A DNA stretch of 64,000 nt from Hyphomicrobiales bacterium (GCA_021323775.1 JAJPKK010000114.1:1-64000), one strand, 5' to 3'. Shown: positions 28,300 through 38,404, numbered from the stretch's first letter. Notes: a model not told the origin generated them from the sequence alone. Translations and numbers: made by a program.

Positions 28300-28582
28300 A
28301 CAAGGCGTCGTCTGCGGGGGGCCGCACATAAGGCTTGAGCGCGTTGCGATCGACCACGTCGACAGGACCCGGAAAGAGTGCAGCAACAAAACTTTTCAAC
28401 CTCACGTAGTCATATATATCCTGCACGATCTCCGGCGCGATCTCAACCATAAGGTCGATGTCGCTGTCAGGCCGGTTATCGCCGCGCGCGCGAGAGCCAA
28501 ACAAGGCAACGTGAGTTACACCGCGTGCTCGCAGCGCCGCTTCGTTTTCGCGGAGACGGTCGAGGATTTCCTGGCTATCCAT
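28289..28582 (-). CDS. MntA-like nucleotidyltransferase antitoxin
   Basis: FGSRARGDNRPDSDIDLMVE matches GSX10DXD. Confidence 0.9.
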   Translation of the reverse strand: MDSQEILDRLRENEAALRARGVTHVALFGSRARGDNRPDSDIDLMVEIAPEIVQDIYDYVRLKSFVAALFPGPVDVVDRNALKPYVRPPADDALYAF

Positions 28583-28680
28583 ATTTTGCCGTATATCACA
28601 ATGATCGTCTCGCTTTGAAGGATCCACAAGGATCCGAGGACCTTGGCTCGTTCCGCCCCACTGTCCACATCGGCTAAACC

Positions 28681-30177
28681 GTGGCCCTGACCCTTTCCGA
28701 CCTCATCGAACAGGCCCGCCTTGCCGCGCGCTCCGTCATGGAATACGGCGAGGGCCTGATCAATCCCACGGTGCGGCTGGGCATTACCGGCCTGTCGCGG
28801 GCCGGGAAAACAGTCTTCATCACCGCGTTGGTGCATGGGCTGGTGCGCAGCGGGCGTTTCCCAGTTTTCGAGGCGCTGTCGGAGGGGCGTATCGCGCGGG
28901 CGCGGCTCGCGCCCCAGCCGGACGACGCTGTGCCGCGTTTCGACTATGAGAGCCACGTTCAGGCCCTGGTGGCGGATCGGGTGTGGCCCGAATCGACCCG
29001 CCAGATCAGCGAATTGCGTCTTGTCATTGAGTATCAGTCACGGTCCGGCGCCATGCGTGAGCTTACGCTCGACATGGTTGACTACCCGGGCGAATGGCTG
29101 CTCGACTTGCCGCTGCTCTCGAAAAGCTTCGAGACGTGGTCGGCTGAGACCCTGGAGCTGTCACGCCGCGCGCCGCGCGCGCAACTCGCCAAGCCGTGGC
29201 TCGCGCATTTGGCGACGCTTGATGTGACGGGCCAGGCAGAGGAGGGCGCAGCCATCGACGCGGCGCGGCTGTTCACCGAATACCTCGCCGCCTGCCGCCA
29301 AGAACGCTACGGCATGACCATGTTGCCGCCGGGCCGTTTCCTCATGCCGGGCGATCTCGCCGGGTCCCCGGCGCTGACGTTCGCCCCGCTGGACGTCGCG
29401 CCCAACGATGCCCCGCCTGCCGGCTCGTTATGGGCGATGATGCGGCGACGCTACGAGGCTTATAAAGACTTCGTGGTGCGGCCGTTCTTCCGCGACCATT
29501 TCGCCCGGCTTGACCGCCAGATCGTCCTTATCGACGCTCTCGCCGCTTTCAACGCCGGGCCAGAAGCGGTGAGCGAACTCCAGGATACATTCCGGTCGCT
29601 GCTCGATTGCTTCGAGGCCGGGCGTCGGAACTTCTTGAGTGCTCTGCTTCGGCCGCGCGCCGACCGCATCCTGTTCGCTGCCACCAAAGCGGATCACCTT
29701 CACCATACGAGCCATGACCGGCTGGAAGCCATCCTTCGCCGCATGGTCGAGCGCGCCATCGCGCGCGCCTACGTGGCCGGCGCCGACGTGGATGTGATTG
29801 CGCTGGCGGCGGTGCGGGCCACGCGCGAAGCGCAGGTGCGGCGGGGCGGCGCAGCGCTTCCCTGCATTGTCGGGGTTCCGATGCCTGACGGGGATTCGGC
29901 CGGCGGCAACCGCAACGGCCCCGACGGCAAGATGCTCGACCGGATGACCGAGGTTGCCGTGTTTCCGGGCGAGCTTCCGAGCGATCCGGAGGCCCTTTTC
30001 GCGCCTGGCGCCGCGCCCTTCCGCGGCCTCGCGGCGGCGCGCGCGGAAGAAGCCGATTTCCGCTTCGTGGCCTTTCGTCCGCCGCCGCTTGAAACAACGG
30101 GTGACGGCGTGCCCGCGTTGCCCCATATTCGGCTTGACCGTGCGCTACAATTCTTGATCGGAGACCGGCTCACATGA
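28681..30177 (+). CDS. YcjX-family (DUF463) GTPase-like protein
   Basis: GTG start; LGITGLSRAGKTVFITALVHGL; LDMVDYPGEWLLDLPLL. Confidence 0.9.
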   Translation: MALTLSDLIEQARLAARSVMEYGEGLINPTVRLGITGLSRAGKTVFITALVHGLVRSGRFPVFEALSEGRIARARLAPQPDDAVPRFDYESHVQALVADRVWPESTRQISELRLVIEYQSRSGAMRELTLDMVDYPGEWLLDLPLLSKSFETWSAETLELSRRAPRAQLAKPWLAHLATLDVTGQAEEGAAIDAARLFTEYLAACRQERYGMTMLPPGRFLMPGDLAGSPALTFAPLDVAPNDAPPAGSLWAMMRRRYEAYKDFVVRPFFRDHFARLDRQIVLIDALAAFNAGPEAVSELQDTFRSLLDCFEAGRRNFLSALLRPRADRILFAATKADHLHHTSHDRLEAILRRMVERAIARAYVAGADVDVIALAAVRATREAQVRRGGAALPCIVGVPMPDGDSAGGNRNGPDGKMLDRMTEVAVFPGELPSDPEALFAPGAAPFRGLAAARAEEADFRFVAFRPPPLETTGDGVPALPHIRLDRALQFLIGDRLT

Positions 30178-31292
30178 ACCGTCCCCACAAGCCTGCGGTA
30201 TTCCGGCTCGACGATCCCGGCATTGTCGTGACGCCGTCGGAGGCGCCGCGCCGCATCGCGGCGCCTTCACCCCACCCTCCTGCTTCCCTCACCCGTCCCT
30301 CCCCCGCAAGCGGGGGAGGGTTAGCGAGGGGGGCGGGGGATGGTGGGGCGGCGGCCGCGCCGGCAACCGAGACTGAGCGCCTGCCCCTTGTGCCGCCGCA
30401 ACGCCGGCGCCTGCCGTGGGCCGGCATGTTCTGGGTGTCGGCTGCGGGCCTCCTGTTGCTGGCGACCGGCCTCGGGATTGCGAACCTGGTCGAGGATCTC
30501 CTCAATCGCGCGGCGTGGCTCGGCGGCATTGGCGCCGCGCTGGCCGCCGTTGCGGCCGTGGCGCTTCTCGCAATCGTGACGCGGGAAGCTCTCAGCCTCT
30601 TGAGGCTTGCCACCATCGACACCTTGCGGCAGCGCGCCGCCGCAATCCTCGTAAGCGACGATCGCGCGGCCGGCCGTGCGCTCGGTCGTGACCTCATTGC
30701 GTTAACACGGCGCATGCCGCGCCTGGCCCGCGCCCGGGCGCGGCTCGAAAGCCATCTCGGCGACATTATCGACGGCCGCGACCTCATTCGCCTGAGCGAG
30801 CGCGAACTGATGGCGCCAATTGACGCCGAGGCAAGGCGTCTGGTCGCCGCCGCGGCCAAGCGCGTGTCGGTCGTGACCGCCTTGAGCCCGCGCGCGGCCG
30901 TCGACATGCTCTTCGTTTTGCTGACCGCTCTTGGGCTGGTGCGGCGGCTGGCCCTCCTCTACGGCGGGCGTCCGGGCACGCTCGGGCTCATCAAGGTGAT
31001 GCGCCATGCCGTGTCGCACATCGCGCTGACGGGCGGCATGGCGGCAAGCGACAGCCTGATCCAGCAGATGATCGGCCACGGCGTCGCCGCCAAGCTCTCA
31101 GCCCGGCTCGGCGAGGGCGTGCTCAATGGCCTGCTGACGGCGCGGCTCGGCCTTGCCGCTATTGAAGCCACGCGGCCGCTTCCGTTCACGGCACTGCGTC
31201 AGCCGGCGCTGAGCGATATTGCGGGTTCGCTGTTGCGGGGCAGCGCAAGTCGCGGCGCCGAGGAAGCTTTGCAGGATCAGAGATCGCCATGA
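30174..31292 (+). CDS. YcjF-like (DUF697/TIGR01620) membrane protein
   Basis: ATGA overlap with ycjX; two N-terminal TMs and C-terminal YcjF-like region. Confidence 0.85.
   Translation: MNRPHKPAVFRLDDPGIVVTPSEAPRRIAAPSPHPPASLTRPSPASGGGLARGAGDGGAAAAPATETERLPLVPPQRRRLPWAGMFWVSAAGLLLLATGLGIANLVEDLLNRAAWLGGIGAALAAVAAVALLAIVTREALSLLRLATIDTLRQRAAAILVSDDRAAGRALGRDLIALTRRMPRLARARARLESHLGDIIDGRDLIRLSERELMAPIDAEARRLVAAAAKRVSVVTALSPRAAVDMLFVLLTALGLVRRLALLYGGRPGTLGLIKVMRHAVSHIALTGGMAASDSLIQQMIGHGVAAKLSARLGEGVLNGLLTARLGLAAIEATRPLPFTALRQPALSDIAGSLLRGSASRGAEEALQDQRSP
30268..30352. repeat. Palindromic repeat within the ycjF-like CDS
   Basis: CCCTCCCCCGCAAGCGGGGGAGGG in frame, encoding PHPPASLTRPSPASGGGLARGAGDGG. 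Confidence 0.75.
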
Positions 31293-32317
31293 GCATAGCT
31301 GCGGTGCGAAATCGGACAGTGCGGCCCGCTCGGGCCGCCGTCCAGGGGAAGGTGACCGGCTCGTTTTTCGCTGCCATAGTCGCGGTATTGGCGTGGAGCG
31401 TTGTCTCCCCCGCCGAGGCCGCGTGGCCGGAGCGGTCGATCACGCTGATCGTGCCCTTTGCTCCGGGCGGGCCGACCGACATCATCGCCCGCATCCTGGC
31501 GACCTCGCTGCACATGTCGCTTGGCCAGCCCATTATCATCGACAACCGCGCGGGCGCTGCCGGCAATACCGGCATGGGCGTGGCCGCGCATGCAGCGCCG
31601 GACGGCTACACCCTGCTGCTGACGTCCACGTCGATTGCGGTCAATCCGGCGCTGTTCAAGAATCTGCCCTACGACCCGTTCCGCGACTTCGCGCCGATCT
31701 CAGAACTCGTCAACGCTCCCAATGTCCTGATCGTGAAGTCGAGTTCGACCATCAAGACTCTTGCCGATCTGGTCGCGCAGGCGAAGGCAAAGCCCGACCA
31801 GTTCAATTACTCGAGCCCTGGCGCCGGGACCAAGTCGCATCTGACGGGCGAACTGCTCAAGCTGCGCGCCGGCATCCAGATGGTGCACGTGCCGTATCGC
31901 GGCGCTGGCCCTGCAACGCTCGCGGTGCTGGAAGGCACCGCGCAGGTTGGCTCAGTCGCGTTGCCGCCGGCAGAGCCGCTGATCAAGGACGGCCAATTGC
32001 GCGCGCTCGCGGTCACCGGCGCACAGCGCTGGTTCTCGTTGCCGGACGTGCCGACGATGATCGAATCCGGGTATCCGAATTTCGTGTCCGACACATTCAA
32101 TGCGCTTTTCGCACCGGCCGGAACGCCTCCCGACATCGTGGCGAGACTCGTTAAGGAAAGCCGTGCCGCATTCGCCAATCCGCAAGCGCGCGAGCAGGCG
32201 CGCAAGGCCGGCTTCGAAATCGTCGCCGGTACGCCCGAGGAGCTGGGCGCACGGGTTGCGGCAGAAGTGCCGGCCGTGCGCGAGCTGGTGGCGAGAGCCG
32301 GGATCAAGGCGGAGTGA
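31289..32317 (+). CDS. Tripartite tricarboxylate transporter substrate-binding protein (Bug/TctC), orphan
   Basis: WPERSITLIVPFAPGGPTDIIARILA; IIDNRAGAAGNTGMGVAA; no TctAB nearby. Confidence 0.92.
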   Translation: MSIAAVRNRTVRPARAAVQGKVTGSFFAAIVAVLAWSVVSPAEAAWPERSITLIVPFAPGGPTDIIARILATSLHMSLGQPIIIDNRAGAAGNTGMGVAAHAAPDGYTLLLTSTSIAVNPALFKNLPYDPFRDFAPISELVNAPNVLIVKSSSTIKTLADLVAQAKAKPDQFNYSSPGAGTKSHLTGELLKLRAGIQMVHVPYRGAGPATLAVLEGTAQVGSVALPPAEPLIKDGQLRALAVTGAQRWFSLPDVPTMIESGYPNFVSDTFNALFAPAGTPPDIVARLVKESRAAFANPQAREQARKAGFEIVAGTPEELGARVAAEVPAVRELVARAGIKAE

Positions 32318-32542
32318 TGTGGGCCGCTCAGACGTTTGCAGGGGCGACCCTCACAGGCGTTAGGTTAAGCGGTGGCCGAACTCTCGCCGCTCCCTCCTCC
32401 GCAAAGAGGAGAGGAGGAGTCCGTCGCAACGTCGATCCTTAATCTCACCTGACGCCTTTGCAACGACCCTTGCGGTCGCCCCTTCGGGTGGCCCGCCTGT
32501 CGTCCTACATTTATTCCCCTTTGGAGTGGACAGCGAAGTCCA

Positions 32543-33160
32543 TTATCCGACAGGGTCGGGATGGACTTTCGCAAAGGGCGCCGGGATCGGCACAGTTGCG
32601 TGCGCCTCATGCCCTCCCTTAAGTCGCTCCGCAATCGCGTGCAGGTTGGAATCCCGGCAGCCTTGCGCCTCGATTTCCGCAATAGTGGACAAAACGTAAT
32701 CTAGATTCGCCCCGGATCGGCCATGTCCCTGACGTACCAGATGAACCTGATGCTCAATGCTGAGGCGTCCGGCATATTGGGGATGGCTGCGGTCGACCAG
32801 AAAGACGAGGGCAGTCACGTCGCGCGGCGGCGAAGCTGCGAGCGTGATGCGACGCAGCGCTTCAAGGTAAACGGAGGTGACCTGTTCGCGGTCCCGCAAA
32901 TACGCAAGGGTGGCGCCGCGGTCCACTGCCGACACCCGATAGGCGATGCCGCGGCAGGCGCCGCCACGATCGAGGCCAAGCACGAGGCCGGGCTTCTCAG
33001 GCGTGCCGCGATGAACGAGCGAGTACACGCACAGCGCCCGGTGCAAGCCGATGAGGCGCGCCGGGACACGTTCAAGGTACGGGAAATCCGGCCGCCACAT
33101 GAGCGATCCGTAACCAAACACCCAAAGATCTTCATTGGCGGGAGACTGAGGAAGGTGCAT
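32543..33160 (-). CDS. Gamma-glutamylcyclotransferase, ChaC family
   Basis: VFGYGSLMWRPDFPYLE..; GLDRGGACRGIAYRV. Confidence 0.9.
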   Translation of the reverse strand: MHLPQSPANEDLWVFGYGSLMWRPDFPYLERVPARLIGLHRALCVYSLVHRGTPEKPGLVLGLDRGGACRGIAYRVSAVDRGATLAYLRDREQVTSVYLEALRRITLAASPPRDVTALVFLVDRSHPQYAGRLSIEHQVHLVRQGHGRSGANLDYVLSTIAEIEAQGCRDSNLHAIAERLKGGHEAHATVPIPAPFAKVHPDPVG

Positions 33161-33259
33161 GACTGGCGGCTGTGATATGGCAAGGCGGGTTCGCTAACAG
33201 GCGGAGAGGGGCGACGCAAGATCCGATTAGAACATCTGTGACGGCAGCGAGGAGATAGC

Positions 33260-34447
33260 GTGAAGACGCAGGACGGTTCCTCAAAGTCGCGGTCATGGCT
33301 GATTGCCCTGCCTACCGCGATACTCGTTCTCTTAGGCCTCATTTGGTCAGCCTTCTGGTACTGGTCAACGACCGCGGCCGAAGCCACCATGACGGCGTGG
33401 CGCGCGCGCGAGGCCGATGCCGGGCGCGTTTACGGCTGCGCTACAACGAAATTTGGCGGTTACCCGTTCCGCATCGAGGTCGAATGCGCGGAGCCTTCCG
33501 TGGATGATCGCGCGACGGCGCTTTCGATCCGGGCGCACAATATCGCGGCAGTCGCGCAAGTATGGGACCCGACTCTTGTGATCGGAGAAATCGTCGGTCC
33601 GCTCACCGTGGCGCCGCTCGGCGGTTCGCCGGCCGCGACGGCCGATTGGACGCTCGCACAGGCAAGCCTGCGCGGGACGCCGGGCGCCCCCGAGCGTCTT
33701 TCAATCGTCATCGACAAGCCAAACCTTGCAACGGCGCCCACGGGAGGCTCGCTCGCCGCCGCTGAGCATTTGGAATTCCACGGTCGCTTTGCGCCAGAAT
33801 CGACCCCTGGGCATCCGGCGCTCGATCTCGCGCTCGACCTCAGGAGCGCGACCGCGCCGGCGCTCGTGTCTGCGCTCGGAACTTTCGGGCCGCTGGTTTC
33901 GGCTTCCACTGATCTGTCTATCGTTGCGGTGCTGCGCGGGGCCTCCGACCTTGCGCCGAAGCCTTGGGAGCAGCGACTTCGCGAAATTCAGGCCGCCGGC
34001 GGCCGGCTCGAGATCACCAATGCCCGGCTGCAGCAAGGCGATCTGATCGCCACCGCAACAGGCGCGCTGAGCCTCACCGCGCACGGCGCGCTAACCGGCG
34101 ACGTGCGGCTGACCGTGGTCAATTTCACCAAGATCATTCCGTGGCTGGGCATCGACCGCGCGTTTGCCCAAGCCGTGCGGCCAGACACCCTCAACCGCTT
34201 TGCCCCGGCGCTCGACCGGTTGATTCCCGGGCTCGGCAACGTTTTGCGCGGCCGCGATAACGCTGCCAGCACGGCGTCCGCCGACGGCGCAAAACCCGAT
34301 GTGAACGCGGCGCTCGCCGCCGCCGCGCTGGGCGGCCAGCAAGCGGAGCTTGAAGGCCAGCGCGCCGTCACTCTCACCCTCCGCTTCGATGACGGTGCGG
34401 CGTTCCTCGGGCCTCTCAAGGTCGGGCAGGTGCCGCCCCTGTATTGA
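33260..34447 (+). CDS. DUF2125-like protein
   Basis: 395 aa; N-terminal TM, YGCATTKFGGYPFRIEVECAEPSV. Confidence 0.8.
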   Translation: MKTQDGSSKSRSWLIALPTAILVLLGLIWSAFWYWSTTAAEATMTAWRAREADAGRVYGCATTKFGGYPFRIEVECAEPSVDDRATALSIRAHNIAAVAQVWDPTLVIGEIVGPLTVAPLGGSPAATADWTLAQASLRGTPGAPERLSIVIDKPNLATAPTGGSLAAAEHLEFHGRFAPESTPGHPALDLALDLRSATAPALVSALGTFGPLVSASTDLSIVAVLRGASDLAPKPWEQRLREIQAAGGRLEITNARLQQGDLIATATGALSLTAHGALTGDVRLTVVNFTKIIPWLGIDRAFAQAVRPDTLNRFAPALDRLIPGLGNVLRGRDNAASTASADGAKPDVNAALAAAALGGQQAELEGQRAVTLTLRFDDGAAFLGPLKVGQVPPLY

Positions 34448-34700
34448 ATTGAGCCGGCGGCGAGACATGCTGTGGCAGCAAGAACAATCGCGATGCAACC
34501 GCGGCTCTGCGGTTGACGCAGCATTTTGGAGAGTTGTTCTGGGAATTTGCCGGGGTGGTACGACGCCCCCTTGAGCGGCGGGCGAGCCATTCTGTGAGGC
34601 CGCAGCCAGACAAGCCCTCCGGCGAGAGTTGCCTGGAGAGTTTGTCCGGCCGCACATGGTTGCTGTCCGCTCAGCAGCGCGCCAGCAATATTTCCGGCCC

Positions 34701-34955
34701 TCAGCGCGTCATCCGCTTTTGCGTCGGGTGCGCTTTGAGGGTCGCTTGCCCGCGAGGTCCACCGGGAGGCCCGCAAAGTTGCACAGTCTGCGTCCCCCAA
34801 TTCTGAGTGTCCACGGTCAGCGTCTCGCACACCTGCTTTGGTATTGCCACCGTGATCTTCCTTTTTTGTTGAGCGGATGCGCTCATCGTTGTTGCGACCG
34901 AGACAATCGCTACGGCGGCCACTCCGATCATCATCTTGCCTATCATGGTGCTCAT
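34701..34955 (-). CDS. Small secreted protein of unknown function
   Basis: 84 aa with signal peptide MIGVAAVAIVSVATTMSASAQQ. Confidence 0.55.
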   Translation of the reverse strand: MSTMIGKMMIGVAAVAIVSVATTMSASAQQKRKITVAIPKQVCETLTVDTQNWGTQTVQLCGPPGGPRGQATLKAHPTQKRMTR

Positions 34956-35077
34956 TCCAGTGTCAGGACACGCACCCCAGCCATGTCAAACATGAAACTC
35001 AATACCGCCGATACAGTTGCCCGCGTGCGGCAGTACCGCGCGGCATTGCTTGAAGATCACGCCTGCGCCAGACCAGA

Positions 35078-35345
35078 TTAATAAATGTTCAGCAAGCACT
35101 CGATTTGCAGCGATTTCCGCTCATATAGAACCATTTCGGAGTCAGTGCCGGGCTTGCCTGGCTTGTCCCCCATCCACGTTGCTTCCTGATCGGCCGAAAG
35201 AAAGACCGCGGACGCCCGCGACAAGCGACGGCAAGCGCGGACAACATGACGACAACGGGGCGATTCGATCACAACGGAACATGCTGCTGTGGAGTTCGAG
35301 CGGCGGCCTGAACGCTCCGCCGAAGGGCGGCGAAGTTCCTCGTGC
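35078..35345 (-). pseudogene. Degenerate, interrupted partial duplicate of the 3' end of the TIGR02302-like gene
   Basis: 35294-35342 matches 35641-35690 (GTTCGAG..GAACGCT.CGCCGAAG..CGGCGAAGTTC.TCG); TTCAGCAAGC.CTCGAT near 35090 matches 35615-35630. Confidence 0.6.
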
Positions 35346-35347
35346 AA

Positions 35348-35568
35348 TCAAGGTTTCAGCGGATAGATGCGGTCGTATTTAATCGTGTGCGCGGCGCCGT
35401 TGCTCTCGCGATATGCCCGCCGCGTTCGATCACAAACCCGCCCTTGCCTGATTGCGCGGTCGGGCAGTCCTGCGCATCTGCGGGCGCTGGCGGCCGTGCA
35501 TAAACGGCCGCCCCCGCGAGCGCCGCCGAAAGTGCGCACGATCGTACAGATAAGCGGCTGCGGTGCAT
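35348..35568 (-). pseudogene. Truncated/frameshifted secreted protein remnant
   Basis: Signal-peptide ORF ..DCPTAQSGKGGFVIERGGHIARATAPRT; an overlapping frame ends ..AAHTIKYDRIYPLKP, suggesting a frameshift. Confidence 0.4.
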
Positions 35569-35605
35569 GGCGGCGCTCCCCCCAAAGCGCTGCGTGCTCT
35601 GGCGC

Positions 35606-38221
35606 TCAATAATCCTTCAGCAAGCGCTCGATGTAGTCGAGTTCGAGCTGTGGCCGGAACGCTTCGCCGAAGCGACGGCGAAGTTCTTCGAGGATCCGGC
35701 GTGCGCGCTGGGCATCGATCTCGCCCGGCACCTTGACGGTGGTGTCGTCGCCGTAATCGCGTCCTCGCAGAGGCCGGCCGAGCGGATCGGTCTCCTGTTC
35801 GGCGCGATTTGCCGGACCAAGGCGGCCGGGCTGGCCGTAGGGTCCCGGCCCTTGCCCCATCTGCTGCTGAAGCTGCTGCGCCAACCCCTGCGCGCCCCTG
35901 CGCATGGCGTCGATGGCGCGGCCCTGGCCGTCGATGGCGCGGTCCGAATTGCCCTCGCCGAGCGCATTTTCCGCATCGCCCATCGCGCCGTCGGCATCAG
36001 CCAGATCGTCGCCATCCTGACCCTGCTGACCCTGCTGACCTGGCTGGCCGCCCTGTTGTCCCTCCTGACCCTTCTGGTTCTGGCCAAGGCCGCGCTTCTT
36101 CATCTCTTCGAGGAACTTTCTCAATTGCTCGCGAAGCGCCTGCTGGCTCTCGCGCAGCTCGCTGAAGGCGTTCGGATCGCCCTGTTGTTGCCCTTGCTGA
36201 CCCTGCTGACCGCGCTGTCCTCGCTGACCGCGGCGCTGGTCCTGGCCCTGACGGAAGGTCTTGTCGCGCAACTGCTGCTGCTTGCGGATCATGTCGCCGA
36301 GCTCATCGAGCATCGACATCATGTCGTTATCCATATCCTGGCCATTCTGCCCCGGCCGCGCCATCTGCAGGTTCTGCATCATCTGCGCGAGCTGATCGAG
36401 GAGCTGCCGGGCGGCGTCGCGATTGCCGGACTTGGCGAGCTGCTCCATGCGGTCGAGCAGGCTCTTGAGGTCCTGAGACCGCAGCATGCGCGTATTGGGA
36501 TCGAGCGGGCGCGCCATCTGCGGGTTCTTGCGCATCTCTTCGGCGAGCGCCTGGAGGAACTGGTTCATGGCGGCGCGCAACTCGTCCATGAGCCGCTTGA
36601 GCTCCTCGTCGCTGGCGCCGCGTTCGAGCGCGTTGCGCAGCGCTTCCTCGGCGTTGCGCAGGCGCGCCGCAGCGTCCGACATGTTGCCGTCCTCAAGCAT
36701 GGTGGCGTAGGCCCACATCTCCTTCACCACCTCGCGCAGATCGTCGTCGCTCTTGGCTTGCGCCAACTGCCAGTACAGCGCCCGCAGACCCAGGTATTGA
36801 CCAAGCTCCGGCATGAATTTTTCCGGCGCCATGGCGAGCGCGTCGAGGGCGATCAGCACGCGGTCCCGGTTCTCGGCGTCCATCGCCAGCTCGCGCCGCT
36901 GCTCGATGACGGCGCGCGCAAGCTGCTTGACGAACGGACGCTCCGGCAAACGGAAGGTATGCGGCGCGCTGGTCCCTTCGTTGTTGGCCTCGTCGCGCGC
37001 CGTGAGCGTCATCGTGACCTCGGCGCCGGCCCAGGGGTGATCGCTCAGATCCTTGGTGGTCTGACCGACGCCGTTCTTGACCCGCGCTTGCGGGAGAACC
37101 AACTGCATCTCGGGCGGGTCGAAAAGCGGGTGCGGTCCCGGGGCATTGCCGCCGTTCGCAGCATCGGCCGCGTTCTTAAGGGCGAACAATGCCTTGGCTT
37201 CGACCACGCCGTAATCGTCTTCCATCTTGTAGTTAAGCTGCAGGGATCCGCTCGGCTGGGACTCCGGATCCTTGGTGAGCGCGATCGCCGGCGGCTTGTC
37301 GGGTATGGCGTTGAACGCATAGGTGAGGTCTTCATTGCCCAAGCCGCGCACGGTCGCAGTGCCGCGCTCATTGATGAGGTAGCGGTGTTCCTCAGTGCCG
37401 CTCGGCGCCTGCGGACGCTGCTCGGCGGGTACCTCAGCAACCCCGCCGGTCGTCGCCACGTTGAATTGGACCTTGCCGCTTGCCCGGATTACCAGGACGC
37501 TCCCGGCCGGGACTGAGACGGCGGCGACCGAGGTTTCGGCGCGTTCGCCTGGCCGCAAACCGGGCAGAATGACAGGAGGCTTTGCGGTGTAGGTCGGCGG
37601 CGACACCCAGGCATCGAGCCGGAAATTCGCCGGCACCACGACGCCATGCCAATCGAACGCCGCCGCGATGCGGCGCCAGCGGTCGCCTCCGGCCGCAATG
37701 AAGGTCGTCACTACAAGCATCAGCACGAGGGCGCGTACGGCGACCGGATCGAACAGGTCGAGGCGAGGCGCCGGCCGGCCGGCTCTGAGGGTGCGCGCCG
37801 CCAGCAGGGCGCGCTCGACATGGGCGCGCCAGAGCGCCGTTGACCAGGGGTCAGACTTCGGCGTCGCAAGTTCGTCCCCGATCGTCGTTGCCAGGCGATG
37901 GGGCAGACCAGCGTTACGGTCGAGCCTGCGCAGGCCGTCATAGCGAGAGGGAAAGCGCACGCGGACCAGCGGCACGCACGCGACCGCAGCCAGCACAACG
38001 AAGCCGCACAGCGCGACGGCGCGCCCCGTCGCCGGCAGCCACAGCCAGAGGCCGAGCCACGAAACGGCAAGGAAAATTCCGGCCGCGGTGGCGAGCGTCG
38101 CAATCGGCGGCCAGAGCCGCTCCCAGAAGATCGTCCATCGAGCCCGGCGGAGCGCGCGCTCCAGAACATCGCCTGCATCCGGCAGGCGCGACGCATTATG
38201 GACGCTGCTGGCCTCAGTCAC
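35606..38221 (-). CDS. TIGR02302-like large membrane protein
   Basis: 871 aa; N-terminal TMs, Gln/Gly-rich C-terminal region, ends LELDYIERLLKDY; next to lysA. Confidence 0.85.
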   Translation of the reverse strand: MTEASSVHNASRLPDAGDVLERALRRARWTIFWERLWPPIATLATAAGIFLAVSWLGLWLWLPATGRAVALCGFVVLAAVACVPLVRVRFPSRYDGLRRLDRNAGLPHRLATTIGDELATPKSDPWSTALWRAHVERALLAARTLRAGRPAPRLDLFDPVAVRALVLMLVVTTFIAAGGDRWRRIAAAFDWHGVVVPANFRLDAWVSPPTYTAKPPVILPGLRPGERAETSVAAVSVPAGSVLVIRASGKVQFNVATTGGVAEVPAEQRPQAPSGTEEHRYLINERGTATVRGLGNEDLTYAFNAIPDKPPAIALTKDPESQPSGSLQLNYKMEDDYGVVEAKALFALKNAADAANGGNAPGPHPLFDPPEMQLVLPQARVKNGVGQTTKDLSDHPWAGAEVTMTLTARDEANNEGTSAPHTFRLPERPFVKQLARAVIEQRRELAMDAENRDRVLIALDALAMAPEKFMPELGQYLGLRALYWQLAQAKSDDDLREVVKEMWAYATMLEDGNMSDAAARLRNAEEALRNALERGASDEELKRLMDELRAAMNQFLQALAEEMRKNPQMARPLDPNTRMLRSQDLKSLLDRMEQLAKSGNRDAARQLLDQLAQMMQNLQMARPGQNGQDMDNDMMSMLDELGDMIRKQQQLRDKTFRQGQDQRRGQRGQRGQQGQQGQQQGDPNAFSELRESQQALREQLRKFLEEMKKRGLGQNQKGQEGQQGGQPGQQGQQGQDGDDLADADGAMGDAENALGEGNSDRAIDGQGRAIDAMRRGAQGLAQQLQQQMGQGPGPYGQPGRLGPANRAEQETDPLGRPLRGRDYGDDTTVKVPGEIDAQRARRILEELRRRFGEAFRPQLELDYIERLLKDY

Positions 38222-38404
38222 GCGATGTCTCCCAGATCTGTCAAGAGTTCAACGAATATCCTCACACAGAACAACGCCAACACAAAGACTAATATAGCAC
38301 GGCTGCGGGCAAAGTTCCGGTCAATTGATCGGCAACCGCGTCAAATCATCGATAAACGCGCAGTGAATCCCGCAGATCGCCTAAAGTTGTGGCTTAACCG
38401 ACGG

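Noticed and set aside
36000-36300. Short-period repeats suggesting CRISPR or a tandem array
   Set aside because: They encode Gln/Gly-rich low complexity (RGQRGQRGQQGQQGQQQG) in the TIGR02302-like protein; no spacer/repeat structure.
35567-37516. 649 aa plus-strand ORF antisense to the TIGR02302-like gene
   Set aside because: Leu/His/Ala-biased shadow frame opposite a well-supported coding frame; typical of GC-rich DNA.
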